Shown here: positions 23,195 to 32,234 of the stretch, piece after piece
Position numbering within the stretch: the first letter of the stretch is position 1
Layout: every line of letters begins with the position of its first letter
Translations under genes and position numbers: made by a program
DNA from: Bacteroidales bacterium UBA1182
GTDB taxonomy: Bacteria > Bacteroidota > Bacteroidia > Bacteroidales > Bacteroidaceae
Length of the DNA: 33,185 nucleotides
Assembly: GCA_002310015.1 (NCBI GenBank)
Contig: DBYQ01000011.1
Location: 25,098-58,282, forward strand
Direction: 5' to 3'
Notes under the pieces: generated by a model
Databases searched by the model: none
Seen by the model: the letters and a program-made list of their open reading frames with translations, nothing else
Told to the model about the DNA's origin: nothing

Positions 23195-24316
23195 TTAATC
23201 CAATTTGTAAGTCCAGCAGCGACGGCGGCGGTGCGTGTAGTGCTCAAAGTGTTTCCAGATGTTCTGGACGTTGGCGTTGTCCTCAAGCATGGGGCCGGTC
23301 TGGCAGTCTATGCCGCCGTGTGACTGGATGGCAATGATGCCCTCGCGCAGGATGATGCACTCCACACCCTTTTTCTGGTCCTCGGGGCGCACGCCAATCA
23401 TGTAGAAATCTATGTGGCGGTGATCATTGAGGTCACTTAAGACTTTTAGTGCAGAAAACAGTCCAAGTTTGCCCTTGCTGGCACGTATGCCGCGGCTAAT
23501 AGAAGGAGCTATGAATCCGAATCCCACCAACTCACCCTGTTGGTTCTGAACCATGAGTGAATATTCAGGACGGCCTACCAGTGCAATCAGATGCTCCATG
23601 TTGTCAATCTGCTTGTCTGAGAGTGGAACCACACCGTGCAGCTTGGCAAATGCTATGTTGATAATCTGCATGGCCTTGCGTATGTATGGGCGTACCTCTT
23701 TCATATTACGGAACTTCTTGATGGAGTAGCCGTAACGTTTCTCGGAGATGGCTGCAATCTGGTCCATCTTTTCCGGTACGCGGTCCGGCACAATGACCTT
23801 GGTCTCAGTCCAGTCCCACTTCTTGGTGAGCCCCAGACGCTCCATGTGATCTATGTAGTAGGGGTAGTTATAGAGCGTGATGTACATGTCAAGTTGGTCA
23901 AATCCATCTACCAGCATACCTTGCTTGTCCAAGTTGGAGAACCCTAACGGACCCACCAGCTCTGTCATGCCAAGCTCACGCGCCCAGGCTACGACGGTAT
24001 CAAACAGCGCTTTTGAAACCTCAAAGTCATCTATAAAGTCAAAACGTGTAAAACGCAGTTGCTTTACATTATCCTTCTCATTGGCTGCACGGTTAAGTAT
24101 TGCACCTATGCGCCCCACGATCTTGCCGTCACGCCAGGCCAGCCATAAACGGCTGTCAGCATAACTGTAAGCTCCGTTTTTCTTGGGATTGAATGTGTCC
24201 ATCTCATCATTGATGAGCACGGGCACGTACATATCACAATCTCTGTACAAGTCTATGGGAAACTTGAACAGTTTCTTCTTGTCCTTGTCTGTAAGGACCT
24301 CTTTTATTTCAAGCAT
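23195..24316 (-). CDS. GNAT-fold acyltransferase-like protein (YghO-like)
   Basis: A 373-residue soluble protein. An N-terminal half with WRDGKIVGRIGAILN and TELVGPLGFSNLDKQGMLV, then GFD, and a C-terminal half with GFGFIAPSISRGIR and DFYMIGVRPEDQKKGVE, fit a two-lobe GNAT (N-acetyltransferase) fold. Proteins of this length and pattern are widespread in Bacteroidota with no known function and are sometimes misnamed in databases. 'R.EDQ.KGV' stands where GNATs bind acyl-CoA. It starts 3 bases past the stop of the TPR/beta-rich gene, so it is the last gene of the six-gene operon. It has no signal peptide, unlike the five genes before it. Confidence 0.55.
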   Translation of the reverse strand: MLEIKEVLTDKDKKKLFKFPIDLYRDCDMYVPVLINDEMDTFNPKKNGAYSYADSRLWLAWRDGKIVGRIGAILNRAANEKDNVKQLRFTRFDFIDDFEVSKALFDTVVAWARELGMTELVGPLGFSNLDKQGMLVDGFDQLDMYITLYNYPYYIDHMERLGLTKKWDWTETKVIVPDRVPEKMDQIAAISEKRYGYSIKKFRNMKEVRPYIRKAMQIINIAFAKLHGVVPLSDKQIDNMEHLIALVGRPEYSLMVQNQQGELVGFGFIAPSISRGIRASKGKLGLFSALKVLSDLNDHRHIDFYMIGVRPEDQKKGVECIILREGIIAIQSHGGIDCQTGPMLEDNANVQNIWKHFEHYTHRRRRCWTYKLD

Positions 24317-24319
24317 TTT

Positions 24320-25714
24320 TTACCAGCAGAAGCCTATGCCAAACAGGTTTTTGGCGCTTCCTAAATTATCGGATGTAGGAGTTTCTTTGTTAATCACATA
24401 ACGGTATTGGAAACGATAACTGAGTATGACACGCCACATACGTATTGCAATACCAACTTCAGGTGCCAATACATGCATCAGATGATAATTTTCATCATAG
24501 CTCTTATTGTAGTTTTCATCAGTAACTTCTTGCTTAGAGTAGAAACCACCGATTGAATATCCGAACGGAGATATCAGCATCCATACCTTAGGTATATATA
24601 TTTCATCGCTTTGGGTGTATAACCTCATGGTCCAACCGGCGCTGATCATTGCCTGATACATAGGCTCTGATGGCTTGAAATCAGTGGTTATAGGATCAAG
24701 ATTCCCAGAAAGCAAGTCAACGCAACCTTTTTCAAATCCGAATGAGAAATATCCACTGCTCTTGTCCGGTTTCAGTCCGGCGAACATAATACCGATATTG
24801 CAATCCTTGTTGTAAATATATGATACAGAACGTGTGTGGTTATCCTGCTTGTAGCGTTTAAGCTGGATATATGCCAGATTAGTGCCTGCAAGTGCAGATT
24901 GAGGGTTGTTTTGGGCAATGGCGTGCTCATAAAGCTCACGTGCCTCCTCATAACGTTTGGATTCAAAGTATGCCTGAGCTACATCAATGTCATGCTTACT
25001 GACACGGTTGTAGTTCTCATTAGCTTCAGTATATAAGTTACGGACGAGATTGCATGAAGGGTTTTCTGTCATCATCTTCATGTAAATAAGACGTGCATTG
25101 AAATAGTCTTCCTTAGCGGAATATGAAGCGGCCTTTGCTGTCCATATCTTGAGTGAATCACACTTCTCGATATATTCATCCAGATGGTTGGGCGTATCCG
25201 GGAATTCAGGGCACTGCTTTGCTATATTGAACTGGTCAATGGCAGCCTCATACATGCCATCGCTCATAAGGCTTATACCGGCTTCTGTTGCGGTGTAGAA
25301 AAGTGAACGTAACTTTGAGTATGGGTCTGTCACCATAAATTCCAGTTTTTCCTTGTCGCTAAGATTAAGGGGAATATAGTGCTTCTTGAATCCTTCTGCC
25401 ACAACGGTAAGCTGGCGGCCCTTGAATGAAGTACCCTCCTCCTTGGTCTTGAATACTATACTATACACCTTCTCCGGTCCTTCAGTAGTGATAGTCAGAT
25501 CCAGTTTCGTGTCTGTATTTGATGACAGCACCAGATCAAAAGGCTCTTGGCAACGTATGATAACCTGCGCCTCATGACGATCACCGCACGGATAGACACT
25601 GAGCTCAGGAGTAATATTCGTTATTATCAGGTTCTTGAACTGCTCTTGCGCATTCACTACGCTGAATGATATCATTGCGGTAAGAGCTACAATGGCTTTA
25701 GCGTATGTTTTCAT
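24320..25714 (-). CDS. Exported TPR protein with beta-strand-rich C terminus
   Basis: A 464-residue protein with a signal peptide (1-22, SVVNAQEQ). Residues ~25-130 are beta-rich and PEGA-like (LTVVAEGFKKHYIPL). Residues ~135-290 contain about four helical TPR units, including EAGISLMSDGMYEAAIDQFNI, SAKEDYFNARLIYMKM and AQAYFESKRYEEARELYEHA. The last ~170 residues alternate aromatic beta strands (YFSFGFEKG, FGYSIGGFYS, VILSYRFQYRYVI) and end GIGFCW, as in outer-membrane proteins. It probably works in the periplasm or at the outer membrane as a scaffold; its specific role is unknown. It is gene 5 of the operon, 30 bases after the NTF2-like gene. Confidence 0.7.
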   Translation of the reverse strand: MKTYAKAIVALTAMISFSVVNAQEQFKNLIITNITPELSVYPCGDRHEAQVIIRCQEPFDLVLSSNTDTKLDLTITTEGPEKVYSIVFKTKEEGTSFKGRQLTVVAEGFKKHYIPLNLSDKEKLEFMVTDPYSKLRSLFYTATEAGISLMSDGMYEAAIDQFNIAKQCPEFPDTPNHLDEYIEKCDSLKIWTAKAASYSAKEDYFNARLIYMKMMTENPSCNLVRNLYTEANENYNRVSKHDIDVAQAYFESKRYEEARELYEHAIAQNNPQSALAGTNLAYIQLKRYKQDNHTRSVSYIYNKDCNIGIMFAGLKPDKSSGYFSFGFEKGCVDLLSGNLDPITTDFKPSEPMYQAMISAGWTMRLYTQSDEIYIPKVWMLISPFGYSIGGFYSKQEVTDENYNKSYDENYHLMHVLAPEVGIAIRMWRVILSYRFQYRYVINKETPTSDNLGSAKNLFGIGFCW

Positions 25715-25744
25715 AATGAATATCTTGTTGATGGTTTATAAATA

Positions 25745-26740
25745 TCAGATACTGAACATGTCGAGTGAGAATACCTCGTCACGTGGCAGAGGCTTGCCAT
25801 TATACTTTTCCGGCTGCCATGTGCGTACCTGTATGCTGGGGTTCAGTTCATCTTCAAAGTTGATCATGAGGAATAGATAACCTACATCTGAATAGTTGGA
25901 TGAATTCCAGTGCTGCTTCAGGGTAACGCCAAAAATATCATCGCGTTTGGGATGACGCATTACTTCAATATCATCAAAGATGAGGTTTATGTAGCTGTTG
26001 TTCTTGAAGCATTTCTTCAGGTTGGTTATGTACTCCTCCTTGGTTGATTTCTGATACTGGATCTGCTCATTGTTAAGTGACTGGGCTGTAAGGTCCTGTT
26101 TCTTCTTGTCAATCTTGACTACCTTACCTGTAATGATAAGGGCATTGTCACTGAATACGTTGTTGATGTAATCAATATCCTTGCGGTTATAGGCGGTGCG
26201 GAAATTCTCAACGAAATCTATTATGGCCTGACGACGGTGAAAATCCTTGACGCTTATCTGTGCGTTGATGACATCCAGATAGCGGTGCTCTTCAAGTGCT
26301 ACCATGATGTTGTCAATCTGTCCCTGCTGGTTAAAGCAGATTACAAGTTCCTGCTCACAGGTTTCAGGGTCTGCAGCAAGCATGGTGATAGGAATGTTGC
26401 GTACCTGGACAGAGCCGTCCTGCATGGAGATGCATTTCTCTGTTATTTGTGATACAGGGCACATCATTGCACTTGATGCCCACATCTCATCCAGGCATTT
26501 ACGTCCATCCTTGGTAAACACTGATTCTTCTTCTTTCTCGAGTTTGACCTTTGCCCTGCCTGCTATCACTGTAGAGTTAAGGACAGAAAGAAGCGTTGAG
26601 GTGCTCTTTTCAATTCCGGATTTCAGGGTGGCATCTGAAACACCATCCTGTACACTGAAACGAACAACGTCCAGTTGTGCATTGGCTGTCACTGTGAATA
26701 TTGCCAGTGCTGCCGTAATTAGGAAATTCTGTATTTTCAT
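25745..26740 (-). CDS. Exported protein with NTF2-like C-terminal domain
   Basis: A 331-residue protein with a signal peptide (1-21, VTANAQ). The N-terminal half (~25-150) is unrecognised and has five cysteines (in RKCLDEMW, MMCPV, EKCISM, ETCEQEL and VICFNQ). Residues ~168-310 look like an NTF2/SnoaL cone: FVENFRTAYNRKDIDYINNVFSDNALIITG, then KEEYITNLKKCFKNN, DDIFGVTLKQHWNSS and YLFLMINFEDELNPSIQVRTWQPE. Such domains in exported Bacteroidota proteins usually bind small ligands or partners. Gene 4 of the operon, with a 9-base gap to the gene before it. Confidence 0.65.
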   Translation of the reverse strand: MKIQNFLITAALAIFTVTANAQLDVVRFSVQDGVSDATLKSGIEKSTSTLLSVLNSTVIAGRAKVKLEKEEESVFTKDGRKCLDEMWASSAMMCPVSQITEKCISMQDGSVQVRNIPITMLAADPETCEQELVICFNQQGQIDNIMVALEEHRYLDVINAQISVKDFHRRQAIIDFVENFRTAYNRKDIDYINNVFSDNALIITGKVVKIDKKKQDLTAQSLNNEQIQYQKSTKEEYITNLKKCFKNNSYINLIFDDIEVMRHPKRDDIFGVTLKQHWNSSNYSDVGYLFLMINFEDELNPSIQVRTWQPEKYNGKPLPRDEVFSLDMFSI

Positions 26741-26749
26741 AATAGTCCG

Positions 26750-27877
26750 TTATTTTTCTTGAAACAGGTTTTTAATATTATGTTGTGGAATAAATGTTGA
26801 AAGATCTGCTTTTATGATAGATTCACCGGTTGGTTCAAGTTGCTCAGGAGAAAAACTGACTGACAAAATATGCAGATAATTGTAAACCGGATGATACATG
26901 GCCATAAGGCATTGGTTATGCTCTCCGTTTTTCCCTAATGAACCTGTATAGAATTTGAATCCCTGCTGCTGCACGTAACCCATGAATCTTTCAAGAGGTA
27001 TTTTGAATTTCCTGATGTCACGGTTATATGTGTGTGGCGTTATATCCAGAATAATGTTGCTTACGCATTTTTCAGGCGCGGCACTCATCAGAATGTTTCG
27101 CATAGACTCCTCTGGGAATCTTTTGGGATCCCATAAAACACTGCCGTTCTTTTTGAAGAAAACATCATTCCTAAGTGAGTCAATCATATAACAGTCTCCT
27201 CCCGCAACCATGTAATCATCATATGTAGCAGTAATCGTGGCATTTAGTTCTGTAATCTGTTTGTAAGAGAACTTTGTCTCATACAGTTCCTTCATCAGAT
27301 GCTCCTCATGTTCCTTTTTGTCATATTGGAACAGAAGATCGCGGCTGGCAGGAATGTAGATATGAAGTGTAGTCCCGGCCTGGTCACGCATGAATACATC
27401 TATTTCATTACCTCCGGTGGTGATGGAAAATGATGCCAGTGAATTAATGACTTCAAGTGCCTGGTTAAGTTGTTTGAAACTGCCAGAACCTAATGGATAG
27501 CCTCCTAAGACTATACGGACACTGTATTCTTTAAGCAGGCTTGATTGCGAAGTTGTGGTCTTGCGCAATAGCAGTTCAACCCATAGACGCTCAATAAAAC
27601 TGATAATGACAGGATCATATTCCTTACGCAAACCAGTGGAAAAAAGACGAGCTCCCAGCTGAATTGTAACACCGGCTTCAGTCTCAGTGTAGAACATCAG
27701 TGTACTGCTCAGGTCTGAACACTGGAACTGACCAGCCTTTGGAATGTTGTTGACAGGCATGCTTTCCAGCATCCGGGCAATCCTTTCAGGCGTTTTGATC
27801 TCAATCCCGTTTTGTGCATATACTGCAACGGTAAACGTCAGAATAATGGTAATGAATATATATTTCAGTTTTCTCAT
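26750..27877 (-). CDS. Exported protein of unknown function
   Basis: A 375-residue protein I do not recognise. It starts at the ATG at 27877 (MRKLKYIFI); an in-frame TTG nine bases upstream is less likely. A signal peptide (about 1-21, VAVYAQNG) sends it to the periplasm. The mature part has an N-terminal amphipathic segment (TPERIARMLESMPVN), mixed alpha/beta content, and two isolated cysteines around a VAGGDCYMID stretch. No lipobox, TPR or catalytic motif is visible. It lies 5 bases after the Sel1 gene stop and 9 bases before the NTF2-like gene, so it is gene 3 of the operon. Confidence 0.65.
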   Translation of the reverse strand: MRKLKYIFITIILTFTVAVYAQNGIEIKTPERIARMLESMPVNNIPKAGQFQCSDLSSTLMFYTETEAGVTIQLGARLFSTGLRKEYDPVIISFIERLWVELLLRKTTTSQSSLLKEYSVRIVLGGYPLGSGSFKQLNQALEVINSLASFSITTGGNEIDVFMRDQAGTTLHIYIPASRDLLFQYDKKEHEEHLMKELYETKFSYKQITELNATITATYDDYMVAGGDCYMIDSLRNDVFFKKNGSVLWDPKRFPEESMRNILMSAAPEKCVSNIILDITPHTYNRDIRKFKIPLERFMGYVQQQGFKFYTGSLGKNGEHNQCLMAMYHPVYNYLHILSVSFSPEQLEPTGESIIKADLSTFIPQHNIKNLFQEK

Positions 27878-27882
27878 TTTTA

Positions 27883-30168
27883 TCAAATATTGGGAAATCC
27901 GTAAAGTGAAAGGACATCACGCCAGACATTGTTTTTGAGATAGAAATAACTGCGTCTGGCCTGTTGTGCCATATCGACGTCACGATTAACACCGATGCCC
28001 CAGAAGTAAGCAACGCTCAATTCATCAACAGCTTCGATTGAGCCTGCATCAATAGCCCGGAACAGCATATGTATGTATTGGTTGTAATCAGATGAAACTC
28101 CCAGGCCACTTTTGTATGCAAGAGCCAATTGCCAGTAAGCATCAGCATAACCTTTCTCGGCCGATTTGTGTAAACATTCAAGTGATTTATCCAGGTCACG
28201 TGACTTGATTACACCTTCCTTATAAGCCATACCCAAACGGTAGAGAGAGTATGCGTCATCCTCCTCAGCACCTTTCTCATATTCTGCGGCAATCTCTTCA
28301 GGATCTGAATTGCCGCTGGCCAGGATATCTCCGTTAAGGCCATAAACGTATGGGTTATACGCCATGAGCATGGTGCTCATCTGTTGATCTGAAAGATCAC
28401 GGAATTTCTTGCGTTGTATACGCATAGGGTAGTGCTTTTCATCTATTGACAGATTGTAATATACAGGTATGAGCCATGCGCTGGCTCTCAAACAGCCATT
28501 GTCTGCAAGTTTCTGCATCTGTACTACAGCTTTTGAAAGACGGTCCAGTTCATCTGCTTTCTTTCCCATTCCTACACCATAATAACTCATATATGCCAGA
28601 GGGAACAACTTATCAGGATCTGTAAGAGATTCTTTCTCCAGTTTGGTGTACATGGCACGGTAAAGAGCGTTTTCTTGAACATTTGAGCTATAAGAATATG
28701 GTTTGTAAGAATCCGGAACACGGAACATATGGAAACTACGCTCTTCAATGACCATGTCACGTGAACCGTCTGCTGAAGTGTGTTTTTCGCTTACAATGTA
28801 ACTGCATGCCAGTACGTTTTCTGTAACGCTCTTGAGAGAGAAATTTATTGTGGTCTGGAATTTCTCATTTGATATCTTTCGGCCGGCAAAATTAAGCAGA
28901 GTACTTCCGATGCGACTGGCCAGTCCTCCAAATGGGATAAACAGAGATAGACCGTCCATGATATCACGTCCTATGGTTGCTACGTTCGGCTTGTCCTTTT
29001 TCCTCAGCGAGAACGTGAAATCAAAACTCTCTTCTGAATAGTCGCCTCGTGAGGCGCAGCCAATAAGTTCACTTGCATCAAAATCTGCACCGTCACTTGA
29101 CCAGATGCTTTTAACTGCATTCCATGATGTCTTGAACATACTGTTCCTCTTGTCAAGGAACAGACCGGACTCCTCATTGATCATTACAGACAAGCTATTG
29201 CCCATCTGATCAATGTTCAGAATAACGAATTCACGTCCGCTTTCAGCACTGAAAACAGATGACACCCACTTTCCAATAAGGTCTGATTTGGAGTCAAAAC
29301 TGCGCTTGGGCGTAACTTTGGCGGTGTATTGCCCGTCACGTTTGAGGCGCAGTCCATCAATTATGTCTGGGTGTTGACTGAACAGATACGGGGTGTTGCA
29401 GTCAGGCTTGTCTTCTTTTGCTGAGGCTTTATTGAATATGTCGTCAGCCTCCAATTGTATTTCCTGTGTTATTTCCGGCTCAGGCTCTGGTTCCGGTTCA
29501 AGAATCGGTGCATCTTGCTGAGCAGTTGCAGCGTTGAAATCAATGGCAGATATGTCAAACAATGAAATCTCCTGACCACCTTCAGGTTCCGGTGATGCAT
29601 CCAGTCTGTTTTCTGATTGATCCTGCGGCTCATCTTCTGATTCAGGCTCCGGCTCCTTTGTGTTGGCTGATGTTATCAGAGTAGAAAGGTCAAACAATGA
29701 TGTGGCACTGCTTGTGAATGCTGGCTGAGATGTTTCGATAATCTGTTCGGGCACTTTCTCCTGTTCCTTGGCAGCTGTCTCAGCTAACAGTTTTTCGAAT
29801 GCCTCCTGTTCTTGCTGCTCAAAACTTTTGGTTCCCAGTTTCTGCTCCAGTTCTTTCATGCGGGGAGCTATTTCAGCAAGTTTCTTGTCATTCATCTCCA
29901 AGCTGGCGTAGGTACGGTACATTACGAGCGCCATCTCACTCTCTCCACCTTCATCGTAAATCTGAGCCATACGCAGATATGTATCAGGTAGTTTGGGGTA
30001 TTGCGCTGTAATCTCTTCACACAGGGCTATAGCCTCTGCATCCTTGCCACTATTGTGCAGCTGTGTTATCTGGTAATATTTACGCAATAACTGTCCGCGC
30101 GTCATCTGTGCGGCGGCACCATTGGTGAGCAGCGTAAACAAAATCAGAATAATAGTCAGCCTTTTCAT
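27883..30168 (-). CDS. Exported TPR/Sel1-repeat protein with acidic linker
   Basis: A 761-residue protein. Signal peptide 1-20 (TNGAAAQ). N-terminal TPR units (~28-98) include AEAIALCEEITAQYPKLPDTY. Residues ~115-245 are a disordered acidic linker with an EPEPEPEPE run and two copies of a short motif, SLFDLS (157-162) and SLFDIS (202-207). A beta-rich middle domain (~260-475) contains LIGKWVSSVFSAESGREFVIL. C-terminal Sel1-like repeats (~640-740) include AYSLYRLGMAYKEGVI and ADAYWQLALAYKSGLGV. TPR and Sel1 arrays bind partner proteins, so a scaffold role in the periplasm is likely. Gene 2 of the operon. Confidence 0.7.
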   Translation of the reverse strand: MKRLTIILILFTLLTNGAAAQMTRGQLLRKYYQITQLHNSGKDAEAIALCEEITAQYPKLPDTYLRMAQIYDEGGESEMALVMYRTYASLEMNDKKLAEIAPRMKELEQKLGTKSFEQQEQEAFEKLLAETAAKEQEKVPEQIIETSQPAFTSSATSLFDLSTLITSANTKEPEPESEDEPQDQSENRLDASPEPEGGQEISLFDISAIDFNAATAQQDAPILEPEPEPEPEITQEIQLEADDIFNKASAKEDKPDCNTPYLFSQHPDIIDGLRLKRDGQYTAKVTPKRSFDSKSDLIGKWVSSVFSAESGREFVILNIDQMGNSLSVMINEESGLFLDKRNSMFKTSWNAVKSIWSSDGADFDASELIGCASRGDYSEESFDFTFSLRKKDKPNVATIGRDIMDGLSLFIPFGGLASRIGSTLLNFAGRKISNEKFQTTINFSLKSVTENVLACSYIVSEKHTSADGSRDMVIEERSFHMFRVPDSYKPYSYSSNVQENALYRAMYTKLEKESLTDPDKLFPLAYMSYYGVGMGKKADELDRLSKAVVQMQKLADNGCLRASAWLIPVYYNLSIDEKHYPMRIQRKKFRDLSDQQMSTMLMAYNPYVYGLNGDILASGNSDPEEIAAEYEKGAEEDDAYSLYRLGMAYKEGVIKSRDLDKSLECLHKSAEKGYADAYWQLALAYKSGLGVSSDYNQYIHMLFRAIDAGSIEAVDELSVAYFWGIGVNRDVDMAQQARRSYFYLKNNVWRDVLSLYGFPNI

Positions 30169-30177
30169 AACTAATGG

Positions 30178-31653
30178 TTATTTGAGTGTTGACCACACAA
30201 GAGCACGTTTGTCATAGCTGAAAGACTTGAAATTCTCGGGGAACTCACGCAAAAGCTGACGTGACATCTCCTTGGCTGATGAATGCAGAACCTTGTCTCT
30301 TGACAGACTAGTCGGAGCCAAGTACTGGAAATCTTTTATTTCAAAGTTAAAGAGTTCTTTACCTGATGATTTCTCATCGACAGTAATCAGTAGCGATGTT
30401 GAGAATTGGTTGATAGGCCATTTTGCTTTGGGATCAGACTGTTGCTGAAGTAGTGAGGCTAATCTTGCATCAAGGATGAGGTCGGCATTCTTTCTTTCCT
30501 TGACAATGGTCAGGTCTTTGCGTGCACTGATCAACTCGTTGACGGCTTTCTCAGTAGCTGAATCAGATGGGTTGAAATTCAGGTAGATGTAATTGGTGGG
30601 GTCAAATAACTTGACGTTGATCTCTGCTGTACCGAAATTATCGGACCTCTCGGTAAGCTGAGAGAATACATATGATTCTGGCAGGTCATACAGCCCCTCT
30701 TTGTCAATTGAGAATGAAATGAGCTGCTGCGGTTCATCTGTGGCCTTAACGATTGAGAATGTTATTTCACCGTTCTCATTTGTGATGAGACTGCCGTCAG
30801 TAGTTCCTTCATAATCAAGGATAACGCCTACTTTCTGAACGGGAACCCCTTTCTGGTCAACTTTTACGGTGAATGTAGAAGGAACGGCTTCACCCGCTAC
30901 GGCTGGAATCTCACTGGTGGAGCATGAAATCTTTATGTCATCATAAACATGAATGTAACTGTTATAAAGACTCATGAACAGGTCAACATTTTCAAAGTCA
31001 TGTTTTACCATGTGCTGGGTATAGATAAGCGGATGTATCAGATCAAGTGCCTGAGAATATGTTTTGGCCGCAGTATATAACAATCCGTCTTGCTGATATG
31101 ACATGCCAAGTTTCCACATGGTTTCAGCTTGGTTGCATATACTGTCCTCAAAGGCTTCCATGCGTCTTTGGTAGTCTTTTTCCGTTATGGTGTAATAGCA
31201 CCAGTATTCTTCATCATCCTCCCATTCACCTTGAAGCTTGAACAATGGGGTATCTAAAATGTGGTCTACGAAAATGTCATCAAACGATGTCAGATAGGCT
31301 CCCTTCATAATGAGTTTACCCAAAAGGGAATTGGCATCAACTGCCAGATGAAGTGAGCCCAAAATTTTTTTCTGAGCCTCTTTCCTGCCACTTTCTTTGT
31401 ATTTGTCATTAAAGAAAAGCTGGGAAACTATTATGGATGAAGCCATTTGTAAAGATGAATTTTCTGTATTGTCTCCATCCGGGTTCATGGAGCGTTTCGG
31501 TACGCTTGCAATACCAACATAGGTGTCCTTGACAGTAGGTGCCTTGGTTATCCAGTTGGGCTTTTTGTTATTTTGTGCAGAAGCGTTCTGTGAAACTGAT
31601 GTAAACGTTGCGAAAGACAAGGCAACTATAATCGATAAAGATATTCTTCTCAT
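30178..31653 (-). CDS. LPP20-like exported protein
   Basis: A 491-residue protein with a signal peptide (1-26, SQNASAQ). Residues ~31-130 begin PNWITKAPTVKDTYVGIAS and continue with ASSIIVSQLF, the pattern of LPP20-family lipoprotein domains ('P.W....P..yvGia....A...A...i'). No lipobox Cys is present. Residues ~160-235 carry a TPR-like helical pair (AAKTYSQALDLIHPL). Residues ~250-335 look Ig-like (FTVKVDQKGVPVQKVGVILD and TNENGEITFSI). A C-terminal alpha/beta domain follows. It is the first gene of the six-gene operon, with a TATTTTTG box upstream. Confidence 0.7.
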   Translation of the reverse strand: MRRISLSIIVALSFATFTSVSQNASAQNNKKPNWITKAPTVKDTYVGIASVPKRSMNPDGDNTENSSLQMASSIIVSQLFFNDKYKESGRKEAQKKILGSLHLAVDANSLLGKLIMKGAYLTSFDDIFVDHILDTPLFKLQGEWEDDEEYWCYYTITEKDYQRRMEAFEDSICNQAETMWKLGMSYQQDGLLYTAAKTYSQALDLIHPLIYTQHMVKHDFENVDLFMSLYNSYIHVYDDIKISCSTSEIPAVAGEAVPSTFTVKVDQKGVPVQKVGVILDYEGTTDGSLITNENGEITFSIVKATDEPQQLISFSIDKEGLYDLPESYVFSQLTERSDNFGTAEINVKLFDPTNYIYLNFNPSDSATEKAVNELISARKDLTIVKERKNADLILDARLASLLQQQSDPKAKWPINQFSTSLLITVDEKSSGKELFNFEIKDFQYLAPTSLSRDKVLHSSAKEMSRQLLREFPENFKSFSYDKRALVWSTLK

Positions 31654-31692
31654 ACAGCAATCTGTTTTATTCTTCTAGTGTGTTAATGTGTG

Positions 31693-31700
31693 CAAAAATA
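31693..31700 (-). promoter_or_regulatory. -7 promoter box of the six-gene envelope operon
   Basis: TATTTTTG on the minus strand matches TAnnTTTG exactly, 39 bases before the ATG at 31653. No clear -33 TTTG is present in the AT-rich sequence upstream. Confidence 0.55.
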
Positions 31701-31730
31701 ACAATAAATTGTTATATTATGTAATACGAC

Positions 31731-31767
31731 AAAAAAAATACATCCCGTGCTTGAGACATGGGATGCA
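31731..31767 (-). terminator. Intrinsic terminator after aroQ
   Basis: On the minus strand CATCCC and GGGATG form the stem core, extended by TG/CA pairs past one A-C mismatch. The loop is 7 bases, and eight T residues (31738-31731) follow. It closes the pheA-aroQ operon and insulates the envelope operon promoter. Confidence 0.88.
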
Positions 31768-31802
31768 TTTTATGCATTAAGTAATACAGGCTTACCGGAT
31801 GC

Positions 31803-32225
31803 TCATACAAAAAATTCCAATGCTTCCTGATATCCGTCAAATCCCTTGCCCATGATTGTCTTGGAGGCAAATAGTGATACGAAAGAATGATGACGGAACT
31901 CCTCACGTTCCGACACATCGCTCAGATGTACCTCCACGGTGGGAATCTGAACAGCTTTAAGTGCATCAAGTATGGCTACGCTGGTATGGGTGTATGCTGC
32001 GGGGTTGATGACTATACCGTCAAATACGCCGTAGGCCTGCTGTATCTTATCTACTATTGCCCCCTCATGGTTGTGCTGGAAACACTCCACTTCCAGGCCA
32101 AGAGTCTTGGCGCTCTCTTCTATGAACGCCAGCAGTGCTTTGAAATCGCGGTTACCATAGATGGACGGCTCACGCAATCCAAGCATGTTGAGGTTGGGAC
32201 CGTTGATAACAAGAATCTTCTTCAT
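31803..32225 (-). CDS. aroQ: 3-dehydroquinate dehydratase, type II
   Basis: A 140-residue enzyme of the usual type II length. It carries out the third step of the shikimate pathway, the trans-dehydration of 3-dehydroquinate, as a cytosolic dodecamer. Motifs: INGPNLNMLGLREPSIYG with the catalytic Tyr23 and lid Arg18, INPAAYTHTSVAILDAL (73-89) and VEVHLSDVSEREEFRHHS with His100. It starts 9 bases past the stop of the prephenate dehydratase gene, so aromatic-pathway genes are grouped. Confidence 0.95.
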   Translation of the reverse strand: MKKILVINGPNLNMLGLREPSIYGNRDFKALLAFIEESAKTLGLEVECFQHNHEGAIVDKIQQAYGVFDGIVINPAAYTHTSVAILDALKAVQIPTVEVHLSDVSEREEFRHHSFVSLFASKTIMGKGFDGYQEALEFFV

Positions 32226-32234
32226 GCCCCAAAA

